64,000 bases of DNA from an uncultured Alteromonadaceae bacterium (GTDB lineage: Bacteria > Pseudomonadota > Gammaproteobacteria > Enterobacterales > Alteromonadaceae). The DNA lies in assembly GCA_947494925.1 (NCBI GenBank), contig CANLWS010000002.1:186001-250000 (forward strand), read 5' to 3'. How positions within the stretch are numbered: the first letter of the stretch is position 1; each line of letters opens with the position of its first letter. Below are positions 36,701 through 45,574 of the stretch, in pieces. The notes below the pieces were generated by a model that was not told the origin of the DNA, made no database searches, and was given only the letters and a program-made list of their open reading frames with translations. Both the position numbers and the translations under genes were made by a program.

Positions 36701-37266
36701 TTAACATGGTATTGCAAGGCGTTAGGCCCAGACCAGAACGTCATGAGTTGCGCCAATAAGTCCATTGGCTGTGTGACAATATGGGTTCGCCAGTAATCCT
36801 GAACGGCCAATTGCAGCCATTCACTTTGATCCATTGTCAGTGTCTGCTCATACATTACTCCGCTTTCAAACGCGTGCTGAGACAAGGTCCGTTGACAGAA
36901 TCCATGTATAGTAAACACCGAGGCTTCATCCATCTGCCTGCCAGCGAGAGACAGACGCAACATCGCATTCTTCAAATCGTCGCAATCATCGATGAGATGC
37001 TGCAGAAATTCGTCGTCACTCCCCCCTGCAAAAAATGCCAGATAGGCGGAATTTAGTCTCTGCCTGATCCGTTCTTTCAACTCTGCAGTGGCAGCATTAG
37101 TGAAAGTTACAACTAATATTTCTTCTACACTTCTTGCTGTGCAACCGTGGCCCAGAAGCAGGCGAAGGTAAAGGTTGACTATGGTATAGGTCTTTCCCGT
37201 GCCTGCACTTGCCTCGATAAGAGAAGGACCGCTCAAAGGAAAGGTCAGACTGTTCAAAGGGATCAT
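33697..37266 (-). CDS. recB: Exodeoxyribonuclease V beta subunit
   Basis: The 1189-residue protein carries the UvrD-type helicase (EASAGTGKTYTIVNLYLRLL near residues 17-36, LIDEFQDTDP, GDPKQAIYGFRGAD, MHASKGLEFPLVF and LYVALTRA). The C-terminal nuclease domain has the FIDLTFEKNGKYYVADYKSN catalytic Asp-Lys signature. It is the 3'-5' motor and the sole nuclease of RecBCD, used in double-strand-break repair. Its ATG overlaps the recC stop (ATGA). In E. coli ptrA lies between recC and recB; it is absent here. Confidence 0.97.
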   Translation of the reverse strand: MIPLNSLTFPLSGPSLIEASAGTGKTYTIVNLYLRLLLGHGCTARSVEEILVVTFTNAATAELKERIRQRLNSAYLAFFAGGSDDEFLQHLIDDCDDLKNAMLRLSLAGRQMDEASVFTIHGFCQRTLSQHAFESGVMYEQTLTMDQSEWLQLAVQDYWRTHIVTQPMDLLAQLMTFWSGPNALQYHVKPLIHRTAKLKKMVTLAQCHADFHVLKQAVTEIKKWWLDKEIGVQLSQAKLKANTRVGKQQTYQYMQEFCHADELVPTIGKEGWGAFGEERIAKAKSKNSTDISHIDFDRFDRLHALVQSTLESIYLAYSTHALETIKHNLENNKALHNLLAPDDLLTRLEESLQGSKGQSLSKAIADAHPAVLIDEFQDTDPTQFSIFQHIYGQPENKNSLCWIMIGDPKQAIYGFRGADIFTYIDAKQLVPANHHFTLARNWRSQANLVGAVNTVFEQSEMGFMFDTSIPFYPVEAAKKQQNIISDTETLPSMAFQFLSSPQSLPVSWDTAQRVLAVQTSNQIASLLNNKAMLDDRLISAGDCCVLVRDRAEADLIKSTLHQAGIASVFLIRRSVFSSQMASDLLQLLSALANPADERQLRTALSSELFALDANQLDALLTDDVRWQSLVEEVFLWHKEWQLNGVMKVINLICQRFELPQKLVAHYADGSRRLTDLRHLTELLQQQSALIAGESQLLHWYGERILDPDHDNDSQQLRLETDKNLVQIITMHASKGLEFPLVFIPFACRYRATKLAMFHDQDQSLTLDYLAHPDSLESAETERLAEDVRLLYVALTRAIYYCSVGVWNNSHARLKKQSEFKQSALGRLLLEGTQDASDEAILFALNHLSSKADIGVVQISEEQEAETYLQDPQQSLPELHLESLSRQVKRNWQLTSYSAISRHQEEAGLEKPGLDEGASIIEGKDIELHPLPTEQNRFSFVKGANAGSFLHGVLENIDLSNPDNLSDAIQQQGQWFGIDELWFDLVRNWILDVLQTPIKSAGSEQAFRLIDLKPAQYKVEMEFHLPLNHVGVVGFNRIVNRFFPQQKRHYQFEQLNGMLKGFIDLTFEKNGKYYVADYKSNHLGDSAENYQSAALEQAMQEHDYHLQSILYILALHRWLKLNMPGYSYKQHVGGALYLFLRGMEKDRENSGVYFLRPDVELIEQLDELFRTGNLPLKGSGEEQHEQLDLW

Positions 37267-40200
37267 ATCTTTCCCTCCGCCAGATTAAACAAATTCGAAT
37301 ACAATTCTTCACTCTGCAAAACAAATTTTTCAAAGTGGACAGATAGGTCCGGACATACCCTGGCAATATGGGGCTCTTGTCCTTCACCATTAACAAATGC
37401 GTTGCCCTCAAACTGCGCCAGAGTTTTGTTTTTATCTCTTGTTTTAAGCCAGGCCCAGGCTGATTCCGGAAAACAAAACAGCACGGACGTTTGACCTTTT
37501 AACCAAAATTCGAAAAATTGATTTAGCTCGTTCTCAGCGATATGTTGTTCAACACCATGCAAGGAAAAGCAGCCATCTGTGCCAAGAAAATGCGCATGCC
37601 GACATAACGTCTGGGGTTGTTGCGCGCACAACATCATGAGTTTAATCCAAAGCTCAATCTTGTCTCTAGCGCGAATTTTTCCAGGTCGCCATAAGATCAA
37701 CTCGTCTTCATAAATGCAATCAATATTGCCAACCAGCTTATGTTCAGGCATGACAAAAATGGTATCCACATGGGTGCATTGCCTGCCATTTCTGAGCGCG
37801 TTTAATTTGTCTGCAAACAATGAATTTTGCTCGGAGAAGCGTTGTAAATGCAAAATCCCTGCATTTCCCTGGGGTAGTACTCCCTCAGCCTGAAACTGTG
37901 AACTGAAATCCAGATCAGATTGTTGCAAGCTAATTTCAGTAAGTTTGAAGCGGGACAAGGGGTCGAGTTCAAAAGGTTCCGAATCAATTAACTCTTGCTG
38001 CCGCAAATACAAAGAGGTATTCCAACGGATCTTAAAAAACGCTTTAGCGGGATTCATGAAGAAGTTGATAAAATCGTCCAGTTCAACAACTCCTGCATCG
38101 TCGCTCTCATTCAATTTTTCCAGAGATACTGAGCTAAATTCCACATCTACTGGAGGTTGCCTCATTTGATTGGCAACTTCGAACCATTTCCGTTCAACAC
38201 TGGCAATCTTATTACTACTCTTTAAGTAATGGGCTTCAGAGAAGGGCTGCAAGGGATACTGAATAACAAGCTGATCCAGCAGATTGCGTTTGGTTATAGC
38301 CGGATCAAGGGATTGCTGCTCCTCAATACAAAATGTGAAACCACAATACTCTAACAGCTCACTTATCAGCACTGACGGGCTTCGGGCACTATTATCTTTC
38401 TGGCTAAATCCAAGATAACTCAGGTGCAAATTGGAACGGGCCGATAATATCGCTTCCAGAAACAAATACCTGTCATCAAAACGCCTTGAACGGTCGCCTT
38501 TGCGAGCCTGACTATTGCGCATCAAATCAAAGCCCACAGGCACAGTCTGGCGTGGATAATCCCCATCGTTCAATCCCAAAATGCACACATGACTGAATGG
38601 TATGCTGCGCATCGGCATTAAGGTGCAGAAGTTAACGTAACCAGCCAGGAATCGTTGACCAACCCCTTTTTCACCGAGAACTTGCTGTAATTCGGCAACA
38701 AAAATATCCTGGGTGACCTCTCCTGTAAATTGTATTTGGTGCACAGACAAAGATTCAATTGCCTGACGAATTCCAATGATGTCTTGTAGTGTCTCATCAG
38801 ATTCAGCAAAAAACTGATTTACTAATGCCAATGCACCCGCAATTTTATCCGCGATTTTTCCCCTCTGCTGGCAATACAACAACGCCTGGTGAACAATTTT
38901 GCTGAACTGGTAAAATTTGCCAAATGCTGCCGCTTCGTGTCCTTCAATATCAGCATAAGGCGCGATAATGCCCTCGCCTGTTTCCAGTAAATTTTCATTA
39001 TTGATGGCATACCCGGAAAGGAGTCTGGAAAATCCAAATAACCAGGTGTTTTGGGCTTCTTCCGGCAGATTCCAACGTTCTTTATCTTCCTTGTCCCATC
39101 CCCACCGAATTCCACTTTCCGCAACCCAGTGTTTCACTAGCTCAGCTTCTGATTCAGATACATCAAATTGCTTCAACACAGCAGGTATGCAGAAAACAGA
39201 TAATATCTCTGTCAGACCTAATCTTGATTGGTGTAAGGACATTAATGTCAGAAAACTGGGGAGTATTCCTGATTCTTCAGCGTTACTGCGATCCGAGATT
39301 GCATAAGGAATAAACTGGGCTTTATCTGCGGCGCCAAACACGCCATCAATCAAGGGGGCATAGGTGGCAACGTCAGGCATCATGACCACAATATCGCCAG
39401 GATTTAAATCCGGACGTCGTTCGAACTCTTTAAGCAAATTATCACGAAGAACTTCCAACTCCCGCACCATCGAATGGCATACATGAACTTGCAGAGACTG
39501 ATCACTGGACGCTATTGATATCTTCGGGTATTGAGTGCCGTTACTTAATAGTTCTTCGGCTGACAATTCCTCATCAGCTCCCCTGAACCTGAGTTGAAGG
39601 ATTTCCTGCTGCAGATATTCCAGCAAACTAGATGCCGGAGGTTCATCAAAAACATCCTGGGTGACAGGGTCAAGTTCAATCAATAAGTCCTGATAATCTT
39701 TCCCTAACTTTCCCCAGGAAGATAAAAGAGGATTACCAACTTCAAGGTAGTCGTTATCTTTGTCCTGATTAGCAAGTCGTTTTTTATCCCGTATTTTTTC
39801 ATCAACCACGTCCCCCCAATAATGAAAACTGGGGTTCAACCAGAAAATCACCACATCCCGGTTGTTGGCCAGTGCATTTAAAACTTCAAGTTGTTGCTGC
39901 GGCAATGCAGACATTCCAAACACCAGTATGGGCTGCGCCTGATCTGTAGAGTTATTCAACTGACCTAGCAATTGGTTATGCAAGTTCGCCCGGTGATAAC
40001 CAGACTCGCCAAGTCGTTCTGAAAAGGAAACCAATTCGCGCCATAAAATGGGCTGCCAGGGTTGAAGGGACACGTCCGCGTCTGTTAACTGATTTTCACC
40101 TTGCTCCCAGGTTAAAATCCAGTCTGGTCGATAAACCAGGTACTGATCGAATACATCGGCAATTTTAACGCACAACTGATAACGCTTCAGTGGGTTATCG

Positions 40201-40556
40201 TCGTTCAGATAACGGGCCACCTCAATAAATTCATCTCGCTCCAGAAGTCCTGGCAAAAGATGCATTAATTTCCAGGTCATATTGGGTTTAGTGAAAGCAG
40301 ATTGTGCGGGTAAATCCTCAATATGCTGTTGATATAATTGCCAGATGTAACTTGATGGCAAAGGAAAATCAATATTTGCCGTAATACCCAACTGCTGTGC
40401 AACAAACAACTTCAACCATTGCGCCATCCCCGGACTTTGCACCAACACAGAATCAGCTTCCATAACAGATGCTTTTTGGGCAAAACTCTCCCGCAGCCAA
40501 TCAACCAACTGAAGAGCAAGGTTTTCCATCTTATTAGATTGCACAAGGTGGAGCAC
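37263..40556 (-). CDS. recC: Exodeoxyribonuclease V gamma subunit
   Basis: The 1097-residue protein is the RecBCD scaffold and the subunit that recognises Chi during DNA unwinding. Supporting stretches are the N-terminal VQSPGMAQWLKLFVAQQLGI, the GDIVVMMPDVATYAPLIDGVFG region and the MRSIPFSHVCILGLNDGDYPR motif of inactivated helicase ancestry. It is the first gene of the recC-recB-recD operon and diverges from ppk2 across 115 bases. Confidence 0.96.
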   Translation of the reverse strand: MLHLVQSNKMENLALQLVDWLRESFAQKASVMEADSVLVQSPGMAQWLKLFVAQQLGITANIDFPLPSSYIWQLYQQHIEDLPAQSAFTKPNMTWKLMHLLPGLLERDEFIEVARYLNDDNPLKRYQLCVKIADVFDQYLVYRPDWILTWEQGENQLTDADVSLQPWQPILWRELVSFSERLGESGYHRANLHNQLLGQLNNSTDQAQPILVFGMSALPQQQLEVLNALANNRDVVIFWLNPSFHYWGDVVDEKIRDKKRLANQDKDNDYLEVGNPLLSSWGKLGKDYQDLLIELDPVTQDVFDEPPASSLLEYLQQEILQLRFRGADEELSAEELLSNGTQYPKISIASSDQSLQVHVCHSMVRELEVLRDNLLKEFERRPDLNPGDIVVMMPDVATYAPLIDGVFGAADKAQFIPYAISDRSNAEESGILPSFLTLMSLHQSRLGLTEILSVFCIPAVLKQFDVSESEAELVKHWVAESGIRWGWDKEDKERWNLPEEAQNTWLFGFSRLLSGYAINNENLLETGEGIIAPYADIEGHEAAAFGKFYQFSKIVHQALLYCQQRGKIADKIAGALALVNQFFAESDETLQDIIGIRQAIESLSVHQIQFTGEVTQDIFVAELQQVLGEKGVGQRFLAGYVNFCTLMPMRSIPFSHVCILGLNDGDYPRQTVPVGFDLMRNSQARKGDRSRRFDDRYLFLEAILSARSNLHLSYLGFSQKDNSARSPSVLISELLEYCGFTFCIEEQQSLDPAITKRNLLDQLVIQYPLQPFSEAHYLKSSNKIASVERKWFEVANQMRQPPVDVEFSSVSLEKLNESDDAGVVELDDFINFFMNPAKAFFKIRWNTSLYLRQQELIDSEPFELDPLSRFKLTEISLQQSDLDFSSQFQAEGVLPQGNAGILHLQRFSEQNSLFADKLNALRNGRQCTHVDTIFVMPEHKLVGNIDCIYEDELILWRPGKIRARDKIELWIKLMMLCAQQPQTLCRHAHFLGTDGCFSLHGVEQHIAENELNQFFEFWLKGQTSVLFCFPESAWAWLKTRDKNKTLAQFEGNAFVNGEGQEPHIARVCPDLSVHFEKFVLQSEELYSNLFNLAEGKI

Positions 40557-40671
40557 GTCTGTTCCTTTCTGATACTTAACTACTGCAATATTAACAAAGT
40601 ATCTGATTCATAAACTATTTATCTGAAAATTTTACTATCATTTAGAAAACACCAGACATTGAGTTATCAGG

Positions 40672-41439
40672 ATGAAAAAAGCGCTATACGAATCGGAACT
40701 GAAAAAGCTACACATTGAGCTGGTTAAACTTCAACAATGGGTGGTCCAGCAGGGGCTTAAAGTTGTGGTTGTGTTTGAAGGACGGGATGCCGCTGGCAAA
40801 GGTGGTGTGATCTCGGCAATTACCCGCAGAACCAACCCGCGGGTGGTCAGAATTGCGGCCCTGTCTAAACCTTCCGATAGGGAGAAAACCCAATGGTATT
40901 TTCAGCGCTACGTGGCGCACTTACCTAGTGCGGGCGAAATTGTATTGTTTGATCGCAGCTGGTACAACCGCGCTGGCGTTGAAAAAGTGATGAACTTTTG
41001 CAGTGATAAAGAATATCTGGACTTCCTGCGAGCCTGTCCGGAATTTGAAAAAATGTTAGTTCGGTCAGGGATCGTCCTGATTAAATATTGGTTTTCCGTT
41101 TCTGATGAGGAACAGGAATCACGGTTTTTGGAGCGCCTCAACAATCCGGTGAAACGCTGGAAGTTCTCAGATATGGATTTACTAGCACGGGATAAATGGG
41201 TGGAATATTCCAAAGCCAAAGACGATATGTTTGCCCACACGGATACCAAGGTTTGCCCTTGGTATGTTGTTGATGCGGAAGATAAACGAAGTGCGAGACT
41301 CAACTGTATTTCGCACTTTCTTGGTCAAATTAAATATCAGGAAATAAACAATAGTATCCCTGAATTGCCGCAAATAAACCGCAAAGGATACATCCGGCCT
41401 CCCCACCACGAGCAAAATATTGTGCCTAAAAAATTCTGA
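40672..41439 (+). CDS. ppk2: Polyphosphate kinase 2 family protein
   Basis: The 255-residue protein is a single-domain PPK2. The Walker A loop is FEGRDAAGKGGVI, the lid region begins VAHLPSAGEIVLFDRSWYNRAGVE, and the YWFSVSDEEQESRFLERLNNPVKRWKFS stretch (YWFSV to KRWKFS) matches PPK2 helices. The enzymes transfer phosphate between polyphosphate and nucleoside di- or monophosphates. Its length and the absence of a second domain fit the class that phosphorylates GDP/ADP (class I). It diverges from recC. The stop at 41439 is followed by a 276-base stretch with no convincing gene. Confidence 0.93.
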   Translation: MKKALYESELKKLHIELVKLQQWVVQQGLKVVVVFEGRDAAGKGGVISAITRRTNPRVVRIAALSKPSDREKTQWYFQRYVAHLPSAGEIVLFDRSWYNRAGVEKVMNFCSDKEYLDFLRACPEFEKMLVRSGIVLIKYWFSVSDEEQESRFLERLNNPVKRWKFSDMDLLARDKWVEYSKAKDDMFAHTDTKVCPWYVVDAEDKRSARLNCISHFLGQIKYQEINNSIPELPQINRKGYIRPPHHEQNIVPKKF

Positions 41440-41460
41440 TCCCAAGAAATTTAGTTATTA

Positions 41461-41547
41461 ATGAACTTAATTTTAAGACGTAGCGAAACCTGGCGTGATG
41501 AGTTGGGTAAAAAAGTACAGCAACACCTGGCACAATTTGCTTACTAA
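41461..41547 (+). other. 28-codon open frame of doubtful coding status
   Basis: An ATG at 41461 opens a frame of 28 codons (it includes RRSETWRDELGKK and ends QHLAQFAY). The composition is protein-like, but the ribosome-binding sequence is weak and nothing is recognised. It could be a small peptide, a remnant of a lost gene, or chance. The rest of the ppk2-xthA gap (41548-41715) holds only the inverted repeat at 41652. Confidence 0.2.
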
Positions 41548-41651
41548 CTGCTGAAGGTGAGTAACTCCGTTTAAACAGGTGATGATTAACTAACAGATAG
41601 AGTTACCAACGTCAGTCTTTGCAAAAAATACGATTAATCGCTTTTTCCTGA

Positions 41652-41671
41652 ATGGTACCTTTTGGTACCAT
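41652..41671. repeat. Perfect 8-bp inverted repeat with TTTT loop
   Basis: ATGGTACC and GGTACCAT flank TTTT, about 45 bases upstream of the exonuclease III start; GTATTTTTG follows on the plus strand. It may terminate ppk2 transcription, act as an operator, or be a leader hairpin of xthA. No further evidence separates these. Confidence 0.5.
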
Positions 41672-41715
41672 GTATTTTTGTATCTCAAATTTTCTTTCCC
41701 AGCTTCGGACTAATA

Positions 41716-42522
41716 ATGAAAATCATCTCATTTAACATCAATGGATTACGCGCTCGTCTGCACCAACTGAAAGCTCTTGTTGAAAAACACCAACCTGATG
41801 TCATCGGACTTCAGGAAATCAAAGTGCATAACGACATGTTCCCCGTAGAGGATGTAGAAGCTTTGGGCTACAAAGTCTATTTTCATGGTCAGAAAGGCCA
41901 CTACGGTGTCGCCATGATGTGTAAACAGCAAGCTGTTGAAGTGCAATACGGTTTTCCCACTGATGATGAAGATGCACAACGACGCATGATCATGGTCACT
42001 TGTCTGAATGAAAAAGGCGAAAAAGTGAGGATCCTCAACGGCTATTTCCCTCAGGGTGAGAATCAAGAACACGAAACCAAATACCCCGCCAAGCGAAAAT
42101 TTTATAAAGATTTGATGACCTATTTGCATGAATATCACAGCCCAGACGAAAACGTTGTAGTTATGGGGGATGTGAATATTTCCCATACAGATCTGGATAT
42201 CGGGATCGGTGAACCAAACAGAAAACGTTGGCTGCAAACTAAAAAATGTAGTTTTTTACCCGAAGAGCGGGAATGGCTAAACACATTGATGAGCTGGGGT
42301 TTTAACGATAGTTTCCGCAGTTTACACCCAGATTCAGATGATAAATATAGCTGGTTCGACTATCGCTCCAGAGGATTCGATGACAACCGTGGCTTAAGAA
42401 TCGATCTGATATTGGCGACACCAGGATTACATGGCACTTTGTCTGATGCGGGTATCGATTATGAGCTAAGGGGTATTGAAAAACCCTCGGATCATGCACC
42501 AATCTGGGCGACATATCGATAA
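41716..42522 (+). CDS. xthA: Exodeoxyribonuclease III
   Basis: The 268-residue enzyme shows the ordered ExoIII/APE motifs: [25 protein letters not shown] (metal Glu), [22 protein letters not shown] (catalytic Asp/Asn) and C-terminal [10 protein letters not shown]. It repairs abasic sites and trims 3' blocks. The start is ATG 41716, since residues encoded upstream from 41662 run through the hairpin region and look non-coding. The CbiM-like gene follows after 11 bases. Confidence 0.95.
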   Translation: MKIISFNINGLRARLHQLKALVEKHQPDVIGLQEIKVHNDMFPVEDVEALGYKVYFHGQKGHYGVAMMCKQQAVEVQYGFPTDDEDAQRRMIMVTCLNEKGEKVRILNGYFPQGENQEHETKYPAKRKFYKDLMTYLHEYHSPDENVVVMGDVNISHTDLDIGIGEPNRKRWLQTKKCSFLPEEREWLNTLMSWGFNDSFRSLHPDSDDKYSWFDYRSRGFDDNRGLRIDLILATPGLHGTLSDAGIDYELRGIEKPSDHAPIWATYR

Positions 42523-42533
42523 TCTGAATCATT

Positions 42534-43190
42534 GTGACTGACTCACTTTCATCACTTCAACTTGTTGGTTGGGTTTTGTACCTGGCCAGCCTGTTCTGGC
42601 TGTATAAAAGCCTCCCTGTTCGTCAATTAATCGACGACAAAAAAGTACAGCACCTGGTTTTTGGTGCATCAGTTAGCTTGTTTGTTCTGTGGTTGTTCAG
42701 AACAGGCATTTATACCGGTCTGAACGTGCATTTTTTATGGCTGACGGCGCTGACTTTGTTGCTTGGCCTTCGATGGGCACTGTTTAGTGGTTTTGTCACA
42801 CTGTTGGGCGTCACCTTAGTTGGCCTGGAAGATTGGGCAATGTTTGGTGTTAACGGTTTACTTGCGGTCAGTGCTCCTCTGTTGGTCACCTATCTGGTAT
42901 ACAACTTCTCGTTTCACAAGTTACCCAGGCACTTTTTCATTTACGTGTTCATCTGTGCTTTCATCACAGGTGCATCTGTGATGGCTTTAAAAATGTTTCT
43001 GCTTGGCGGTTATTTCTACCTCGATGACATTCATACTTGGCAAGTAGTTTGGGACAACTACCTGTTACTGATCCCTTTGATGCTCTTTTCAGAGGCCATG
43101 TTGAATGGCATGACAATGACATTACTGATCATTTACAAACCCAGCTGGGTTTATACCTTTTATGACAAGTATTATATCAAGGATAAATAA
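42534..43190 (+). CDS. Energy-coupling-factor-type permease component (CbiM-like), orphan
   Basis: A 218-residue integral membrane protein with about six hydrophobic helices. The sequence LLGLRWALFSGFVTLLGVTLVG and the ending PSWVYTFYDKYY match the CbiM/ECF permease-like proteins of Alteromonadales, predicted to bind a metal or a vitamin. It starts at GTG 42534, 11 bases after xthA. No ECF ATPase or T-component gene is near, so it would need a shared module encoded elsewhere. Substrate unknown. Confidence 0.7.
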   Translation: MTDSLSSLQLVGWVLYLASLFWLYKSLPVRQLIDDKKVQHLVFGASVSLFVLWLFRTGIYTGLNVHFLWLTALTLLLGLRWALFSGFVTLLGVTLVGLEDWAMFGVNGLLAVSAPLLVTYLVYNFSFHKLPRHFFIYVFICAFITGASVMALKMFLLGGYFYLDDIHTWQVVWDNYLLLIPLMLFSEAMLNGMTMTLLIIYKPSWVYTFYDKYYIKDK

Positions 43191-43338
43191 GACAGACTTC
43201 GGAAGAGCCAGCCACGCTTGCGCGTTGATAAATCCTGCCGCTATTTGAATTATCTTGAACCAATTCCAGTGTTTCCAAACTATTTCATGGTTACGCTCGA
43301 CAAAGAACAGTAAGCATCTGTATCAAAGGAAGGTTTCA

Positions 43339-44310
43339 TTGATTAAGCCCGTTTTATTACTAATAACAAGTTTATTGTGCACTAGCGTTGGGCTAGCTGT
43401 TGAGGTGACAAAGAAAGACAAAAAACATCTTGATGGAAAAATTGTTGATCTCATTGAGCAACACTATGTCCTTAAAGACAGAATCCCCACTATCTTAGCA
43501 AAGTTCAAAAAAAGTGCAGATCAAATCTCTCCGTCGACTAGAGCTGAATATGCGAAACACTTAACTAATCGATTATTCTCGGCCAGTAATGACAAGCATC
43601 TTTATATTGAAGCCCTTTCGTTGGTTGAAACTGAGACGGAAACTGATTGGGATGCCTGGGAAGTAAAGCAACGTCAGCAAGAAATTCAGAAAAACTTCGG
43701 ATTTCAGGAGATGCGAATTCTTCAAGGCAATATCGGCTATCTGAAAATTAGTGAATTTATGCACCCTTCTCGCGGTATGCCAACAGCAGTGGCCAGTATG
43801 CAATGGCTGGGCTCTACTAATGCATTAATCATTGATATTCGGGGAAATGGCGGAGGCTACCCTGAGCTGATGTTATATATTTTAAATCACTATTTCGATC
43901 CTGAACCCATTCATCTTTCAACAACCTATTACGCTGATCAGCACGCAACCCCTTACGTGCAATATAGCTCACCTGCCATATTAGGACGTTTGCGGACAGG
44001 TGAACCCCTAGCTATTTTGGTAAATGAAAAAACAGGTTCAGCTGCCGAGTATTTTGCATACACACTTCAAGCATTTGGTAAAGCAAGGATCATAGGTTCC
44101 CCTACAGCGGGTGCCGCCCACATGAATAGTTTCTATGATTTAGACGATCAACTGCGTATCTCAATTTCAACCGCTGCACCGATAAATCCACTGTCAAAAA
44201 CAAATTGGGAAGGAACGGGTGTTGTGCCTGATATTATTGCGTCGAAAAATGTGATCGACACCGCTGTTGCGGCATTGACTGAATCGGCTAAGGTAACGCC
44301 CGCTCAATAG
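43339..44310 (+). CDS. S41 family peptidase, secreted (IRBP/TSPc type)
   Basis: Translation is taken from TTG 43339, which has a strong GGAAGG sequence five bases before it and gives a clean signal peptide (IKPVLLLITSLLCTSVGLA). An in-frame TTG at 43255 is poorer. The mature part has a short N-terminal helical domain and an S41 catalytic domain with LIIDIRGNGGG, the nucleophile motif KTGSAAEYFAYTLQAFGKARIIG and SPTAGAAHM. A PDZ domain is not evident. Such proteins cleave at C-termini or in cell-envelope turnover; the substrate is unknown. Its 3' end overlaps the convergent PLP-enzyme pseudogene by 23 bases. Confidence 0.85.
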   Translation: MIKPVLLLITSLLCTSVGLAVEVTKKDKKHLDGKIVDLIEQHYVLKDRIPTILAKFKKSADQISPSTRAEYAKHLTNRLFSASNDKHLYIEALSLVETETETDWDAWEVKQRQQEIQKNFGFQEMRILQGNIGYLKISEFMHPSRGMPTAVASMQWLGSTNALIIDIRGNGGGYPELMLYILNHYFDPEPIHLSTTYYADQHATPYVQYSSPAILGRLRTGEPLAILVNEKTGSAAEYFAYTLQAFGKARIIGSPTAGAAHMNSFYDLDDQLRISISTAAPINPLSKTNWEGTGVVPDIIASKNVIDTAVAALTESAKVTPAQ

Positions 44311-45398
44311 CGTGTAGCAAATCTTCAATATGCTCACAGCCGATACTCAAACGCACCATTCCTTCAGGCACATTATCAGTGCCCCAGCGTGCACGGCGTT
44401 CAGCCATAGTGTGAATGCCGCCGAAACTGGTTGCTTCGAATATCAGCGAGGTAGATCGTAAGAATTGATCAGCCCGTTGTTGTGAGCCAAGGTCAAAACT
44501 GATCATAAAACCGAAATGGTCCATTTGTTGTTCCGCGACAGGATAAGAGGGATCAGTGGGTAAGCCCGGATAACGCACCCAAGCAACGGCCGGATGACGT
44601 ACCAAAAATTCCGCTACTTGCTGAGCATTATTTACCATGCGCTCGAGACGCAGATCCAAAGTCGCCAGTCCTCGCTGCACCAGCCAGGTTTCCATCGGGC
44701 CAGGAATATTACCCGCCAGTTTACGCCATAAGCGGACCCTTTCGATCAGCGGAGCATCACTGGTTGAAACGTGCCCGAAAACGACATCACTATGACCGTT
44801 TAGCGCCTTGGTATCAGCGGACATGGATAGATCAGCACCAAGCAAGTTGTAACGGGCGCTGTCCCAGGACTGTGACTGCAGTGTTATCTATTGCCAATAG
44901 TCCACCAGAAGTATGGACTTTTTCTGCAAGTGCTTTGATATCCACTACATCGAGCAAAGGATTGCTGGGTGATTCCACTAATACCAGCTTAACGTTATTG
45001 AAATCCCAATTTAGTAGTTCAACGGTAGGGACCAGTTCCAACTTAACCCCATTGGGTTGCAGAAATTCCTCAGCATATGTTCGGGTCGCAAAGTATCCAT
45101 CCGCTGGCAACACTATCGTTTCCCCTGCCACAACCAAGCTGCTCATTATCGCGGCTGCCGCTGCCATCCCTGAAGGAAAAACAACAGTATCACCACCTTC
45201 TAATTCGCTTAAGGTTGCTTCAAGTGTCTGCCATGTGGGATTGGAGACCCGCGCGTAATGATGCTCAGCATTTTCCGTTGAACCGGATAAATGAAAGGTA
45301 CTGGCAAATGCGGGCCCTTCAATAAAAGGTTTACCTTGTTCGGCTTTGGGCAACCCTGAATGAATTACCTTTGTTCCTCGATGTTTAAACTGGCCCAT
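44288..45398 (-). pseudogene. Cys/Met-metabolism PLP enzyme (cystathionine gamma-synthase/lyase-like), frameshifted
   Basis: Two overlapping minus-strand frames together cover one full-length enzyme. Residues up to about 182 (45398 down to about 44850) carry HYARVSNPTWQTLEATLSELEGGD, FPSGMAAAAA and AIDNTAVTVLGQRPLQL. The frame then meets a stop at 44832, and the other frame continues GADLSMSADTKALNGHSDVVFGH, containing the PLP lysine, to 44288. The junction is a tandem CTTG CTTG (plus strand CAAGCAAG at 44839-44846); one copy restores the frame as LQLGADLS. The protein would be about 370 residues. It may be a true pseudogene, a slippage-switchable gene, or an assembly error. Confidence 0.85.
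44839..44846. repeat. 4-bp tandem duplication at the frameshift
   Basis: CAAG repeated twice on the plus strand. Removing one unit joins the two halves of the PLP enzyme exactly in its conserved motif (LQLGADLSMSADTK). It is the direct cause of the broken frame. Confidence 0.9.
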
Positions 45399-45534
45399 AT
45401 GGGGATACTTTCAAAGTAAAATTATGCTTTCAAGAGTACGTATTTTGTTTGATCTTGTATACAGCTGAGCATAACCCGCCCAAAGAAAAAGGAATAACTC
45501 CCCCCTGCAGAGTGTCACACTTTATTTTGGTCCT

Positions 45535-45558
45535 AAAAAAGGGCCTTGATGGCCCTTT
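45535..45558 (-). terminator. Rho-independent terminator of the phosphoribosyltransferase gene
   Basis: On the minus strand, GGGCC - ATCAA - GGCCC forms the stem, flanked upstream by AAA and followed by six T residues. It begins 17 bases after the stop of the phosphoribosyltransferase gene. Confidence 0.88.
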
Positions 45559-45574
45559 GTCCGATTTTTCTTGC

